Positions 15,566 through 23,964 of a stretch of DNA of 45,946 nt are shown piece after piece (position 1 is the stretch's first letter; the number at the start of each line of letters is the position of its first letter). This stretch comes from Vibrio cholerae. Its GTDB lineage: Bacteria; Actinomycetota; Actinomycetes; Actinomycetales; Micrococcaceae. Under the pieces are notes generated by a model. It was not told where the DNA came from. It was given only the letters and a program-made list of their open reading frames with translations, and made no database searches. Position numbers and translations under genes: made by a program. The stretch lies in assembly GCA_009728235.1 (NCBI GenBank), contig WNZI01000024.1, positions 1-45,946 of the forward strand, in the 5' to 3' direction.

Positions 15566-16771
15566 ATGTCCTCCCCCAGCGGCACCACCTCACCCGCTTC
15601 CGTCACCGCGATCGTCAACGCGCACGTGGTCCCCATCGACGGCGACCCCTTCGACGGCACCGTCCTCGTCGAGGACGGTCGCATCTCCGCGCTGGGTGCG
15701 TCGGTGCCCGTGCCGGACGGCGCCACCGTCCTCGATGCCGACGGCCAGTGGCTGCTGCCGGGCTTCGTGGACGCCCACGTGCACCTGGGTACGCACGAGG
15801 AGGGCGAAGGAACCGCGGGCGACGACACGAACGAGATGACCGATCCGAACACGGCCGGAGTTCGGGCGCTCGACGCCATCAACCCCTACGACCCGGGGTT
15901 CGACGACGCCCTTGCCGGTGGCGTGACCACGGTGAACGTCAACCCCGGCTCGGGCAACCCCATCGGCGGTCTCGCCGTCGCCATCCACACGCACGGGCGG
16001 TACCTGGAGGAAATGGTGCTCCGCTCTCCCAGCGGCCTGAAGTCGGCGCTCGGTGAGAACCCCAAGCGGGTCTACGGCGCCAAGGGCAAGACGCCGTCCA
16101 CGCGCCTCGGCACCGCGCTCGTCATCCGCGAGGCGTTCATGAAGGCGCAGAACTACATGGGCAAGGCGGACGAGAACGCCCGCGATCCGCACCTCGAGGC
16201 CCTCGCCATGGTGCTTCGCCGGGAGATCCCCTGGCGCCAGCACGCGCACCGCGCGGACGACATCGCGACCGCCATCCGTCTGGCGGACGAGTTCGGCTAT
16301 GACCTCGTCCTCGATCACGGCACCGAGGCGCACCTGCTCGGAGATGTGCTCGCCGAGCGTGGCACCCCCGTGCTGATCGGCCCGCTCTTCACCACGAAGT
16401 CCAAGGTCGAGCTGCGCGGCCGCTCGATCGCGAACCCGGGCAAACTCGCGAAGGCCGGGGTCGAGATCTCGATCATCACCGACCACCCCGTCATCCCGAT
16501 CAACTTCCTGGTGCATCAGGCGACGCTGGCCGTCAAGGAGGGCCTCGACCGCGAGACGGCCCTTCGGTCGATCACGATCAACCCGGCGAAGGTCCTCGGT
16601 CTGGCTGACCGGCTCGGCTCCCTGGCCGTCGGAAAGGATGCCGATCTCGTGCTGTGGAGCGGTGATCCGCTCGACGTCATGCAGCGCGCCCTGCAGGTCT
16701 GGATCGGCGGAACCGAGGTCTACTCCTACGACACGGAAACGCGCAGCGGCACCGTCGCTCCGCGGGGTTAG
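15566..16771 (+). CDS. metal-dependent amidohydrolase (imidazolonepropionase-like)
   Basis: A 401-residue amidohydrolase. The composite beta-sandwich at each end (AIVNAHVVPIDGDPFDG; GKDADLVLWSGDP) frames a TIM barrel with the metal motif VDAHVHLG (about 68-75), further histidines in QHAHRADD and LDHGTEAH, and the aspartate in IITDHPVIP. The order matches imidazolonepropionase-like hydrolases, but the substrate is not predictable, and no histidine-degradation genes are nearby. The loop HEEGEGTAGDDTNE following the HxH motif is typical of this subfamily. Confidence 0.88.
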   Translation: MSSPSGTTSPASVTAIVNAHVVPIDGDPFDGTVLVEDGRISALGASVPVPDGATVLDADGQWLLPGFVDAHVHLGTHEEGEGTAGDDTNEMTDPNTAGVRALDAINPYDPGFDDALAGGVTTVNVNPGSGNPIGGLAVAIHTHGRYLEEMVLRSPSGLKSALGENPKRVYGAKGKTPSTRLGTALVIREAFMKAQNYMGKADENARDPHLEALAMVLRREIPWRQHAHRADDIATAIRLADEFGYDLVLDHGTEAHLLGDVLAERGTPVLIGPLFTTKSKVELRGRSIANPGKLAKAGVEISIITDHPVIPINFLVHQATLAVKEGLDRETALRSITINPAKVLGLADRLGSLAVGKDADLVLWSGDPLDVMQRALQVWIGGTEVYSYDTETRSGTVAPRG

Positions 16772-16782
16772 GCGATTCTCCG

Positions 16783-17208
16783 GTGAGCCCGCGCAAGGAC
16801 ACCCTGCCGCCGCGGCCCTTCACGCTCCGTGCCGCGCTCGTCCTGTGGCTCGTGATCGCCGTGCTGCTGCTCGTCGCGGCCGTCGCCTTCATCACCTCGG
16901 CGGCGATCCAGGACCTCGAGCGCGCCGGGTCCATCGGGCTCGGCGCGCTCTTCGGCGCGATCGCCGTCCTGCTGTTGATCCTCCTGGTACCGCTCCGACG
17001 GGGCAGGAGGAGCGCCCGCGAGCTGCTGAGTACCGTCGGCATCATCGTGGGGGTGCCGATCATCGTGCGGGGCACCCCCGGCCTGTCACTGATCGCCGGG
17101 GCGATGCTGGTCGCGGTGCTCCTCATGTGGCTGCCGCAGAGCAGTGACTTCTTCCAGCTGACCCAGCCGAAAGCGAAGAGGCGCTTCCGGCTGCCGGGGT
17201 CCCGCTAG
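16783..17208 (+). CDS. small membrane protein of unknown function
   Basis: A 141-residue protein with four hydrophobic segments at about 18-40, 50-68, 80-100 and 100-118 and basic tails at both ends. It begins at GTG 16783, 11 bp after the amidohydrolase stop codon, so the two are probably cotranscribed. No family is recognised. Its stop codon TAG shares CTAG with the stop codon of the converging cystathionine gamma-synthase gene. Confidence 0.7.
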   Translation: MSPRKDTLPPRPFTLRAALVLWLVIAVLLLVAAVAFITSAAIQDLERAGSIGLGALFGAIAVLLLILLVPLRRGRRSARELLSTVGIIVGVPIIVRGTPGLSLIAGAMLVAVLLMWLPQSSDFFQLTQPKAKRRFRLPGSR

Positions 17209-18386
17209 GTTCCGGAGGGGTCCTGGCGCAGCGCTGAGATGGCCTGCTCGAGGTCGCCGATCAGGTCCTCGACGTCCTCGATGCCGACGGAGAGCCGGAT
17301 GAGGTTCTCCGGCACCGCGAGCTCCGTACCCTTCACGGAGGCGTGCGTCATGTCGGACGGGTAGTTCATCAGGGACTCGATCCCGCCGAGAGACTCGGCG
17401 AGGAGGAAGACGTGCGTCGACTCCGCCACCTTCTTCGCCGCCTCCGCCCCGCCCTTGAACGTCACCGAGATCATGCCGCCGAAGTCCTTCATCTGCCTCG
17501 CTGCCAGCTCGTGGCCGGGGTGCTCGGGCAGGCCGGGGTAGTACACCCGCTCCACCTCGTCCTGCTCCTGCAGCCAGCGGGCGATCGCCGTGGCATTGGC
17601 GGAGTGCCGGTCCATGCGGACGCCCAGCGTCTTGAGTCCGCGCGTGGTGAGCCAGGCTTCCATCGGCGCGGACACCGCCCCGACCGCGAACTGGATGAAT
17701 CCGACCTTCTCGGCCAGCTCGTCGTCGTCCACGACGACGGCGCCGCCGCTGGCGTCCGAGTGGCCCCCGATGTACTTGGTCGTCGAGTGCACGACGACGT
17801 CGGCGCCGAAGGCCAACGGCTGCTGCAGGTACGGCGACGCGAAGGTGTTGTCGACGACGAGCAGGGCGCCGGCGTCATGGGCGAGCCGGGCGGTCGCCGC
17901 GATGTCGGTGATCTTCATCATCGGGTTGGACGGCGTCTCGACCCAGACCATCTTCGTGTTGCCGGCCGCGATGGCCGCCCGGACGGCTGCGGGGTCGGCC
18001 ATGTCGACGGCGGTGTTGGTGATACCCCACTGGGACAGGACCCTGTCGATCAGGCGATAGGTACCGCCGTACGCGTCGTTGCCGAGCACGATGTGGTCGC
18101 CGGGCCGGAGGGCGGCCCGGATCAGGGCGTCCTCCGCCGCAAGACCGGAGGAGAAGCTGAAGGCGTGCCTGCCTCCCTCCAGGGCTGCGATCTGCGTCTG
18201 CAGCGCATCGCGGGTGGGATTGGTGCCGCGCCCGTACTCGTACCCGTTACGGAGCTTGCCGATCCCGTCCTGCGCGAACGTGGTGCTCTGGTACAGCGGC
18301 GGGATCACCGCTCCCGTGGTCGGATCGGGGGTCTGGCCTGCGTGGACGGCTCGGGTGTTGAAGCCCTGGGCGTCAGAATGCGTCAC
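17205..18386 (-). CDS. metB: cystathionine gamma-synthase
   Basis: A 393-residue PLP enzyme of the Cys/Met metabolism family. The cofactor lysine is Lys204 in HSTTKYIGGHSD, with YEYGRGTNPTRD, SFSSGLAA and ETPSNPMMKITD as substrate and cofactor contacts, and the C-terminal FLLAESLGGIESL...MTHAS motif. Family members condense O-acyl-homoserine with cysteine to give cystathionine; some act as gamma-lyases, so the reverse direction is also possible given its neighbour cystathionine beta-synthase. GTG 18386 has CCAGGAGC upstream. It follows the beta-synthase gene by 27 bp, forming a transsulfuration operon. Confidence 0.9.
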   Translation of the reverse strand: MTHSDAQGFNTRAVHAGQTPDPTTGAVIPPLYQSTTFAQDGIGKLRNGYEYGRGTNPTRDALQTQIAALEGGRHAFSFSSGLAAEDALIRAALRPGDHIVLGNDAYGGTYRLIDRVLSQWGITNTAVDMADPAAVRAAIAAGNTKMVWVETPSNPMMKITDIAATARLAHDAGALLVVDNTFASPYLQQPLAFGADVVVHSTTKYIGGHSDASGGAVVVDDDELAEKVGFIQFAVGAVSAPMEAWLTTRGLKTLGVRMDRHSANATAIARWLQEQDEVERVYYPGLPEHPGHELAARQMKDFGGMISVTFKGGAEAAKKVAESTHVFLLAESLGGIESLMNYPSDMTHASVKGTELAVPENLIRLSVGIEDVEDLIGDLEQAISALRQDPSGT

Positions 18387-18413
18387 GATGCTCCTGGAAT
18401 TCGGAAGGGGTTC

Positions 18414-19790
18414 TTACTTGCTCATGTATGTCAGCAAGTCGTGGCGCGTAAGAATTCCCACGGGTGACCCGACGAACGTCACCATCAGCGTGTCGCTGTC
18501 CTGGAGCCGCTCGCGCGCGGTGCCGACGGATTCGAGGGACCCGATGAGCGGCAGCTTCGCGTCCATGTGCTCGGAGATCTTGTCGGTCAGCCTGGCTTCG
18601 CCATGGAAGATCTTCTCGGTCAGGGAACGCTCGTCCACGGAGCCCAGCACCTCGCCCATCTTCACGGGTGGCTCCTGCGACAGCACGGGGACGTTGGAGA
18701 CGCCGTATTCGTCCATGAGCGAGATGACGTCGCGGACGGTCTCGCTGGGATGGGTGTGCACGAGTTCCGGCAGCGTCCCGTTCTTGGCGCGCAGCACCTC
18801 TCCCACGCTGGCGTCGTCGCCGCCGGCCAGGAACCCGTAGGACTTCATCCAGTCGTCGTTGAAGATCTTGCCGAGGTAGCCGCGGCCGCCGTCGGGCAGG
18901 AGCACCACGACGACGTCGTCCGCCGTCAGGTCCTTCGCGACCCGCAGGGCCGCGACGACGGCCATACCGCAGGAGCCGCCGACCAGTAGGCCCTCCTCCC
19001 GGGCGAGGCGGCGCGTCATCTCGAAGCTCTCGGCGTCGGTCACGGCGAGGATCTCGTCCGGCACGGACGGATCGTAGGAGTCGGGCCACATGTCCTCGCC
19101 GACGCCCTCGACGAAGTAGGGCCGCCCGGTCCCCCCGGAATAGATGGAGCCGTCAGGATCTGCGCCGATGATGCGTACGGGGCCTCCCTCGCGCTCCGCG
19201 GACACCTCCTTCAGGTACCGGCCCGTGCCGGTGATGGTGCCGCCGGTGCCGACACCCGTGACGAAGTGGGTCAGCGTTCCGTCGGTGTCGTCCCAGATCT
19301 CGGGACCCGTGGTCTCGTAGTGGCTCAGCGGACCGTTGGGGTTCGAGAACTGGTCCGGCTTGTAGGCGCCGGGGATCTCACGCACCAGGCGGTCGGAGAC
19401 GCCGTAGTAGGACTGCGGGCTGTCGGGGGCGACGGCGGTCGGTGTGACCACGACCTCGGCCCCGTACGCCTTCAACACGTTCCGCTTGTCCTCGCCCACC
19501 TTGTCGGGCACCACGAAGACGCACTTGTAGCCGCGCTGCTGGGCGACGAGGGCGAGGCCGACGCCGGTGTTGCCCGAGGTCGGTTCGACGATGGTACCGC
19601 CGGGCTTGATCTTGCCCTCGGCCTCGGCGGCGTCGATGATCTTCGCCGCGATGCGGTCCTTCACCGATCCGCCCGGGTTGAGGTACTCGACCTTGGCGAG
19701 GACGGTGGCTGCGATGCCGTCAGTGACGGAGTTGAGCTTGACCAGCGGGGTGTTGCCGATCAGGTCAACGATGGAATTGGCGTACTTCAT
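18414..19790 (-). CDS. cbs: cystathionine beta-synthase with C-terminal CBS domains
   Basis: A 458-residue enzyme. The fold-type II PLP core has Lys44 in NPGGSVKDRIA, SGNTGVG (about 73-79) holding the phosphate side, and TGVGTGGTITGTGRYLKE. Two CBS domains fill residues about 335-458 (THPSETVRDVISLMDEYGVSNVPV and GSPVGILTRHDLL). This architecture marks cystathionine beta-synthase rather than cysteine synthase; it joins homocysteine to serine (or activated serine), feeding the next gene. No ribosome-binding site is seen. A TAACTT hexamer 7 nt before the ATG suggests a leaderless transcript covering cbs and metB. Confidence 0.92.
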   Translation of the reverse strand: MKYANSIVDLIGNTPLVKLNSVTDGIAATVLAKVEYLNPGGSVKDRIAAKIIDAAEAEGKIKPGGTIVEPTSGNTGVGLALVAQQRGYKCVFVVPDKVGEDKRNVLKAYGAEVVVTPTAVAPDSPQSYYGVSDRLVREIPGAYKPDQFSNPNGPLSHYETTGPEIWDDTDGTLTHFVTGVGTGGTITGTGRYLKEVSAEREGGPVRIIGADPDGSIYSGGTGRPYFVEGVGEDMWPDSYDPSVPDEILAVTDAESFEMTRRLAREEGLLVGGSCGMAVVAALRVAKDLTADDVVVVLLPDGGRGYLGKIFNDDWMKSYGFLAGGDDASVGEVLRAKNGTLPELVHTHPSETVRDVISLMDEYGVSNVPVLSQEPPVKMGEVLGSVDERSLTEKIFHGEARLTDKISEHMDAKLPLIGSLESVGTARERLQDSDTLMVTFVGSPVGILTRHDLLTYMSK

Positions 19791-19797
19791 GACTACA

Positions 19798-19803
19798 AAG
19801 TTA
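19798..19803 (-). promoter_or_regulatory. TAACTT -10 element, leaderless start of cbs
   Basis: TAACTT on the minus strand ends 7 nt before the ATG at 19790. No ribosome-binding site is present. Confidence 0.45.
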
Positions 19804-19931
19804 CCGGCTGGCGCCCGGGAAGCTGGTCACGGTGACGCCCGGCGCCGTCGTCGTGCTGTTCCTGGGTGAGCAATCCGGCCGATGAGCCTACGCTGGGACG
19901 ATAAGCCCCCTGCCGATGAGGAGAACCTGCC

Positions 19932-21008
19932 ATGACGAACACCTATCGGATCGCCGTGATCGCGGGTGACGGCATCGGCAAGGAGGTCATGCCCGAGGGA
20001 CTCCGGGCGCTGCGTGCCGCAGCAGTGAGGTACGGCTTCGAGGTCGACGCCGTCGAGTTCGACTACGCCAGCGCCGAGTACTACCTGGAACACGGGCAGA
20101 TGCTCCCGGACGGCTGGTTCGAGGAGCTACGGACGTTCGACGCGATCTTCTTCGGCGCGGTGGGCTGGCCCGACGTCGTCCCGGACCATGTGTCCCTGTG
20201 GGGCAGCCTCCTGCAGTTCCGGCGTCACTTCGACCAGTACGTGAACCTCCGCCCGGTGAGGCTGCTGCCGGGCATCACGAGCCCCCTCGCCGGACGGAAG
20301 CCGGGTGACGTCGACTTCTACGTGGTGCGGGAGAACACCGAGGGCGAGTACTCGAGCGTAGGCGGCAGGATGTTCGAGGGCACCGACCGCGAGACCGTCA
20401 TCCAGGACACCGTGATGACGCGCACCGGTGTGGACCGCATCCTGCGGTACGCGTTCGAGCTGGCGCAGAAGCGGGACAGGAAGCATCTGACCTCGGCGAC
20501 GAAGAGCAACGGCATCTCGATCACCATGCCCTACTGGGACGAACGCGTGGAGGCGATGGCGGCGAACTACGACGACATCCGCGTGGACAAGTTCCACATC
20601 GACATCCTGTGCGCCAACTTCGTGCTGCACCCCGACTGGTTCGACGTCGTCGTGGCCAGCAACCTGTTCGGCGACATCCTCTCCGACCTCGGCCCGGCCT
20701 GCACCGGGACCATCGGTGTCGCGCCGAGCGGCAACATCAACCCGGACCGCACCTTCCCCAGCCTGTTCGAACCGGTCCACGGATCCGCCCCGGACATCGC
20801 GGGCAAGGGCATCGCGAATCCCGTGGGCCAGATCTGGAGCGCGTCGATGATGCTGGAGCACCTCGGCGAGCCTGACGCGGCTGCCGGGATCCTCTCCGCC
20901 ATCGAATCGGTGCTGGCCGCAGGCGGGGACGCCCTGACCCGGGACCTGGGGGGCACGGCAACGACGGCGTCGCTCGGCGGGACGATCGCCCGCACCATCA
21001 GCGGTTGA
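19932..21008 (+). CDS. tartrate dehydrogenase / D-malate decarboxylating dehydrogenase
   Basis: A 358-residue member of the isocitrate/isopropylmalate dehydrogenase family. The GDGIGKEV nucleotide region, FGAVGWPDVVPDHVSLWGSLL, QYVNLRPVRLLPG, VRENTEGEYS and the metal aspartates in DILSDLGPACTGTIG are all present. The phrase WPDVVPDHVSLWG is specific to the TtuC/DmlA branch, which oxidises tartrate or decarboxylates D-malate with NAD+, rather than LeuB. GAGGAG precedes the ATG. It is a single gene; no tartrate transporter or regulator is adjacent. Confidence 0.88.
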   Translation: MTNTYRIAVIAGDGIGKEVMPEGLRALRAAAVRYGFEVDAVEFDYASAEYYLEHGQMLPDGWFEELRTFDAIFFGAVGWPDVVPDHVSLWGSLLQFRRHFDQYVNLRPVRLLPGITSPLAGRKPGDVDFYVVRENTEGEYSSVGGRMFEGTDRETVIQDTVMTRTGVDRILRYAFELAQKRDRKHLTSATKSNGISITMPYWDERVEAMAANYDDIRVDKFHIDILCANFVLHPDWFDVVVASNLFGDILSDLGPACTGTIGVAPSGNINPDRTFPSLFEPVHGSAPDIAGKGIANPVGQIWSASMMLEHLGEPDAAAGILSAIESVLAAGGDALTRDLGGTATTASLGGTIARTISG

Positions 21009-21083
21009 GCCACAGCGGGGACGCGCCACCGGCTTCCGGGGGGATGAGCCGGGGCGGCGGGCACCCCGTGGCACCATGGATGC

Positions 21084-22058
21084 ATGACCATCGCTCCCGC
21101 CGTCGTGCCCTCGGGCGCCGAGGCCCTGGAGTGGGTTCCGGACGGCCCCTACGACCTCGCGGGGACCGTGGGCACCCTCCGGTGCGGAGCGCACGACCCT
21201 TCCTTCGTGATCCAGGGGCCCGACCACTGGCTCGCCTTTCACACCGGTGACGGACCGGCCACCCTGCTGCTGCGCCAGCGCGGCTCGCTGAACAACGCGC
21301 GCGTCCAGGCCTGCGCCTGGGGGCCCGGTGCGGCGCGGGCGCTCGAGTCCGTACCCCGGCTCCTCGGCGACGGGGACGACTGGTCCGCCTTCGACAGCGC
21401 CGACTTCCGCGCGAGCCTTCCCGAGCTGGCGCGCAAGGGCAGGTATCTCAATCCGGGCCTGCGGCTGCCGGCGTCGGGACGCATGCTGGACACCGTGGCC
21501 CGGGTGATCCTCGAGCAGAAGGTCACCGGGATCGAGGCCAAGCGGGCGTGGCGCTACCTGCTGACGCACCACGGGGACGTCGCTCCCGGTGCCGGTGACG
21601 TCGCGCCCGCCGGGCTCCGCCTCCCGCCGACGGCCGGGCAGTGGCGCCGCGTCCCCTCGTGGGACTGGCACAAGGCCGGGGTCGACGCCAAACGGTCGAC
21701 GACGATCCTGAAGGCGGCCCTCCTGGCGTCAGGCCTCGAACGCCTCGCCGCGCTGCCCGGCAGCGACGACGTCCGCACCGGACTGCGCTCCGTCCCGGGG
21801 ATCGGAGTATGGACAGTGGCCGAGGTGGTGCAGCGGACGCACGGCTGCCCGGATTCGGTGTCCGTCGGGGACTACCACCTCGCGGCCTACGTCGGCGCCG
21901 CCCTGACGGGACGGCGCACCGACGACGCCGGCATGATCGAACTTCTCAAGCCCTGGAAAGGGCAGCGACAACGCGTGGTCCGCTCCCTCTACTCGAGTGG
22001 TTTCCGCAAGCCCACCTTCGGTCCCAGACTGTCACCCGAGGACCACCGCGGCCGCTGA
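21084..22058 (+). CDS. AlkA-like DNA-3-methyladenine glycosylase (HhH-GPD)
   Basis: A 324-residue protein. The N-terminal half looks like the AlkA N-domain. The HhH-GPD core begins near VARVILEQKVTGIEAKRAWRYLL (about 138-160). The helix-hairpin-helix is LRSVPGIGVWTVAEVV (234-249), and the catalytic aspartate is Asp263 in VSVGDYHLA. These enzymes excise alkylated bases from DNA. The insert GDVAPGAGDVAPAG around residues 164-177 is repetitive and specific to this copy. No ribosome-binding site is obvious; CACCAT lies 6 nt before the ATG. Confidence 0.82.
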   Translation: MTIAPAVVPSGAEALEWVPDGPYDLAGTVGTLRCGAHDPSFVIQGPDHWLAFHTGDGPATLLLRQRGSLNNARVQACAWGPGAARALESVPRLLGDGDDWSAFDSADFRASLPELARKGRYLNPGLRLPASGRMLDTVARVILEQKVTGIEAKRAWRYLLTHHGDVAPGAGDVAPAGLRLPPTAGQWRRVPSWDWHKAGVDAKRSTTILKAALLASGLERLAALPGSDDVRTGLRSVPGIGVWTVAEVVQRTHGCPDSVSVGDYHLAAYVGAALTGRRTDDAGMIELLKPWKGQRQRVVRSLYSSGFRKPTFGPRLSPEDHRGR

Positions 22059-22096
22059 CTGCGACGCAACGGAGCGGGGAACGCAGTCGCCCCCGC

Positions 22097-22102
22097 TAGG
22101 GT
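22097..22102 (+). promoter_or_regulatory. TAGGGT -10 element, leaderless start of the ABM protein
   Basis: TAGGGT, then TGGAGC, then ATG 22109. The same six-base spacer stands before the XRE gene at 35043. Confidence 0.45.
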
Positions 22103-22108
22103 TGGAGC

Positions 22109-22399
22109 ATGAGCAAACCCGTAGACGTCACCGCAGTATTCACCCCGCTCGACGGCGAGTTCTTCCGTGTGAAGCTCGCCCTCGACATCGCCATCGAACA
22201 GGTGGTGCAGGAGCCGGGCTGCATCCGGTACGAGATCACCGACGAGCAGGAGGACCGGATCGTCCTCACCGAGCAGTGGGAGTCCACCGAGCTCCTCGAC
22301 ACGCACCTGGCCGGGCCCGCCGTCCAGGACCTCGGGGAGTCGCTCAGCGCACTGCTGGCCGAACCCGTCGACGTCGTCCGCTCGGACCAGGCCGCCTGA
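22109..22399 (+). CDS. antibiotic biosynthesis monooxygenase (ABM) domain protein
   Basis: A 96-residue single ABM domain: VTAVFTPLDGEFFRVK, a conserved EPGCIRYEI strand and VLTEQWESTELLDTHL with the family tryptophan. Such small dimeric ferredoxin-like proteins act as cofactor-free quinol monooxygenases or heme-degrading-like enzymes; which one cannot be told. A bidirectional terminator separates it from the converging thioredoxin gene. Confidence 0.82.
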   Translation: MSKPVDVTAVFTPLDGEFFRVKLALDIAIEQVVQEPGCIRYEITDEQEDRIVLTEQWESTELLDTHLAGPAVQDLGESLSALLAEPVDVVRSDQAA

Positions 22400-22406
22400 C
22401 TCCAGA

Positions 22407-22447
22407 ACGACGAAACCCCGCACTCGATGAGTGCGGGGTTTCGTCGT
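22407..22447. terminator. bidirectional terminator, 19-bp perfect stem
   Basis: Perfect inverted repeat ACGACGAAACCCCGCACTC (22407-22425) against 22429-22447 around a GAT loop, between the converging ABM and thioredoxin genes. The TTTCG and AAACC stretches give U-rich flanks on both strands. Confidence 0.9.
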
Positions 22448-22458
22448 GTCCAGGGGAC

Positions 22459-22842
22459 CTACTGGGCAGCGGGGCTGCCACCCTCGGCCTGCTGGTTGAT
22501 CTGCTCGTGCACGGCCTTCATGTCCAGGCCCTTCACCGCTTCGACGAGTTCGCCGAACTGGGTCGCATTGAGGGCACCCGGCTGGGAGAAGACGAGTACC
22601 TTGTCGCGGAACGCCATCAGGGTCGGGATCGAGGTGATCCCGGCGGCGGCGGCCAGGGACTGCTCGGCCTCGGTGTCCACCTTCGCGAAGGTGACGTCAT
22701 CGTGCTGCTGCGAGACGGCGTCGTACACCGGCGCGAACTGCTTGCACGGTCCACACCACTCGGCCCAGAAGTCAACGAACACGATGTCGTTGCCCTCGAT
22801 GGTTTCGGGGAAGCTTGCCTCGGTGATATTGATTGTCGACAT
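22459..22842 (-). CDS. trxA: thioredoxin
   Basis: A 127-residue thioredoxin with the active site WCGPC at residues 29-33 (Cys30 and Cys33), preceded by VFVDFWAE, and a cis-proline in SIPTLMAF. The C-terminus is extended by a polar tail (INQQAEGGSPAAQ) beyond the typical 105-110 residues. It reduces disulfides in the cytosol using thioredoxin reductase; the CPYC flavoprotein at 4014 is not an obvious partner. A TAGCGT hexamer 6 nt before the ATG suggests a leaderless mRNA. Confidence 0.93.
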   Translation of the reverse strand: MSTINITEASFPETIEGNDIVFVDFWAEWCGPCKQFAPVYDAVSQQHDDVTFAKVDTEAEQSLAAAAGITSIPTLMAFRDKVLVFSQPGALNATQFGELVEAVKGLDMKAVHEQINQQAEGGSPAAQ

Positions 22843-22848
22843 CCCTTA

Positions 22849-22854
22849 ACGCTA
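22849..22854 (-). promoter_or_regulatory. TAGCGT -10 element, leaderless start of trxA
   Basis: TAGCGT, TAAGGG, ATG on the minus strand. The AAGGG directly abuts the ATG and is too close to serve as a ribosome-binding site. Confidence 0.45.
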
Positions 22855-22928
22855 GCGACCGCAGATCAGCATGTCAGGTGTGTTCGCTACCGATGAAGCG
22901 CAGGGTTCCATCGACGACGGAGGTACGA

Positions 22929-23360
22929 GTGAGCGACCCGCACGATCTGGCACGATTCGTGGAGGCGCAGGACGCTGACGGTACGTATGTCCGGGCCCTT
23001 GACGAGCTCCGGAGCGGACGAAAGGCCGGCCACTGGATGTGGTTCGTGTTCCCGCAGGTCGCGGGACTCGGCAGCAGCCCGACGTCGGTCCGGTACGCCG
23101 TCGCCTCGCTCGAGGAAGCCCGCGCCTACCTGTCGCATCCGGTGCTCGGACCCCGCCTGATGGAGAGCGTCCACGCCCTCCTCTCGCTGGACGGAAGCGA
23201 TCCGGTCGCCGTGCTGGGAGGGGTGGACTCCCGCAAGCTGCAGTCCTCGATGACGCTCTTCGACCAGGCCGCTCCCCAGGAGCCGTGGTTCAAGGCGGTG
23301 CTGGACCGCTACTACGCGGGCTCGCCGGACGAGGCGACCCTGTCCATCCTGGCGGTATGA
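22929..23360 (+). CDS. DUF1810 family protein
   Basis: A 143-residue DUF1810 protein. Typical blocks are DLARFVEAQD near the start, ELRSGRKAGHWMWFVFPQVAGLGSS, and DSRKLQSSMTLFDQAAP. The start is GTG 22929 with GGAGGTAC upstream. The family's function is unknown; some members resemble calpastatin annotations without support. It is divergent from thioredoxin. Confidence 0.85.
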   Translation: MSDPHDLARFVEAQDADGTYVRALDELRSGRKAGHWMWFVFPQVAGLGSSPTSVRYAVASLEEARAYLSHPVLGPRLMESVHALLSLDGSDPVAVLGGVDSRKLQSSMTLFDQAAPQEPWFKAVLDRYYAGSPDEATLSILAV

Positions 23361-23432
23361 CGACGTCGGTCCCGCTGCGGGGCCTCCCCGCCTCGTCCTG
23401 CGAGGCCTGATCCTGCACGCCGGAAGACAGCC

Positions 23433-23870
23433 CTAGACGGTCCGGTTCAGTTTGCCGATGACCGGCAGGGCTGCGGCGAGGGTGGCCCGATCGTCGGCGT
23501 CGAGCTCGTGCAGCAGGGCAGCGACGCGCTCGTTCCGCCGTCGACCCGCGTCCTCCCAGGCCGCTCTGCCTTTCTCGGTGAGCTGGACGAGCACGGCGCG
23601 GGAGTCGGTAGGATCGGGTTGCCGCCGGACGAGTCCCGCCTGTTCGAGCTTGATGATCTGCTCCGTCGCCGACGGCACGCGGATCCCGAGATTGGCGGCG
23701 ACCCGGCTGACCCGGAGCGGTGCTTCCGCAGCCATGCTGAGCGTGCTCATCTGCATCGTGGTGATCTCACCATCGCCGTCCATGGAGCGGCTCAGATAGA
23801 CGGCATGGCGGAGCGTGGTGCGGAAATCCTGTGCCAGGGCCAGCAGCTGCGAATCCGTGGGAGCGCTCAT
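23433..23870 (-). CDS. MarR-family transcriptional regulator
   Basis: A 145-residue winged-helix protein. MSTLSMAAEAPLRVSRVAANLGI and VPSATEQIIKLEQAGLVRRQ form the helix-turn-helix, and DPTDSRAVLVQLTEKGRAAW is the wing typical of MarR. ATG 23870 is preferred to ATG 23888 because the longer start would place the palindrome TTAGGCAGCCTAA inside the coding sequence. The ligand and targets are unknown; itself and the divergent DUF6314-like gene are the likeliest. Confidence 0.87.
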   Translation of the reverse strand: MSAPTDSQLLALAQDFRTTLRHAVYLSRSMDGDGEITTMQMSTLSMAAEAPLRVSRVAANLGIRVPSATEQIIKLEQAGLVRRQPDPTDSRAVLVQLTEKGRAAWEDAGRRRNERVAALLHELDADDRATLAAALPVIGKLNRTV

Positions 23871-23872
23871 AC

Positions 23873-23885
23873 TTAGGCAGCCTAA
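23873..23885. promoter_or_regulatory. palindrome TTAGGCAGCCTAA, probable MarR operator
   Basis: A perfect 6-bp inverted repeat around one base, directly before the marR ATG. On the minus strand it includes TAGGCT, a possible -10 element 8 nt before the ATG, so binding would block the regulator's own promoter. Confidence 0.6.
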
Positions 23886-23964
23886 CATTCGTGCCAGGCG
23901 GATTCAAGAAGCGCCGTGCACGAGCGTAATCAGCATCTCGAGGGATCGACACCAGGAGGGCATC

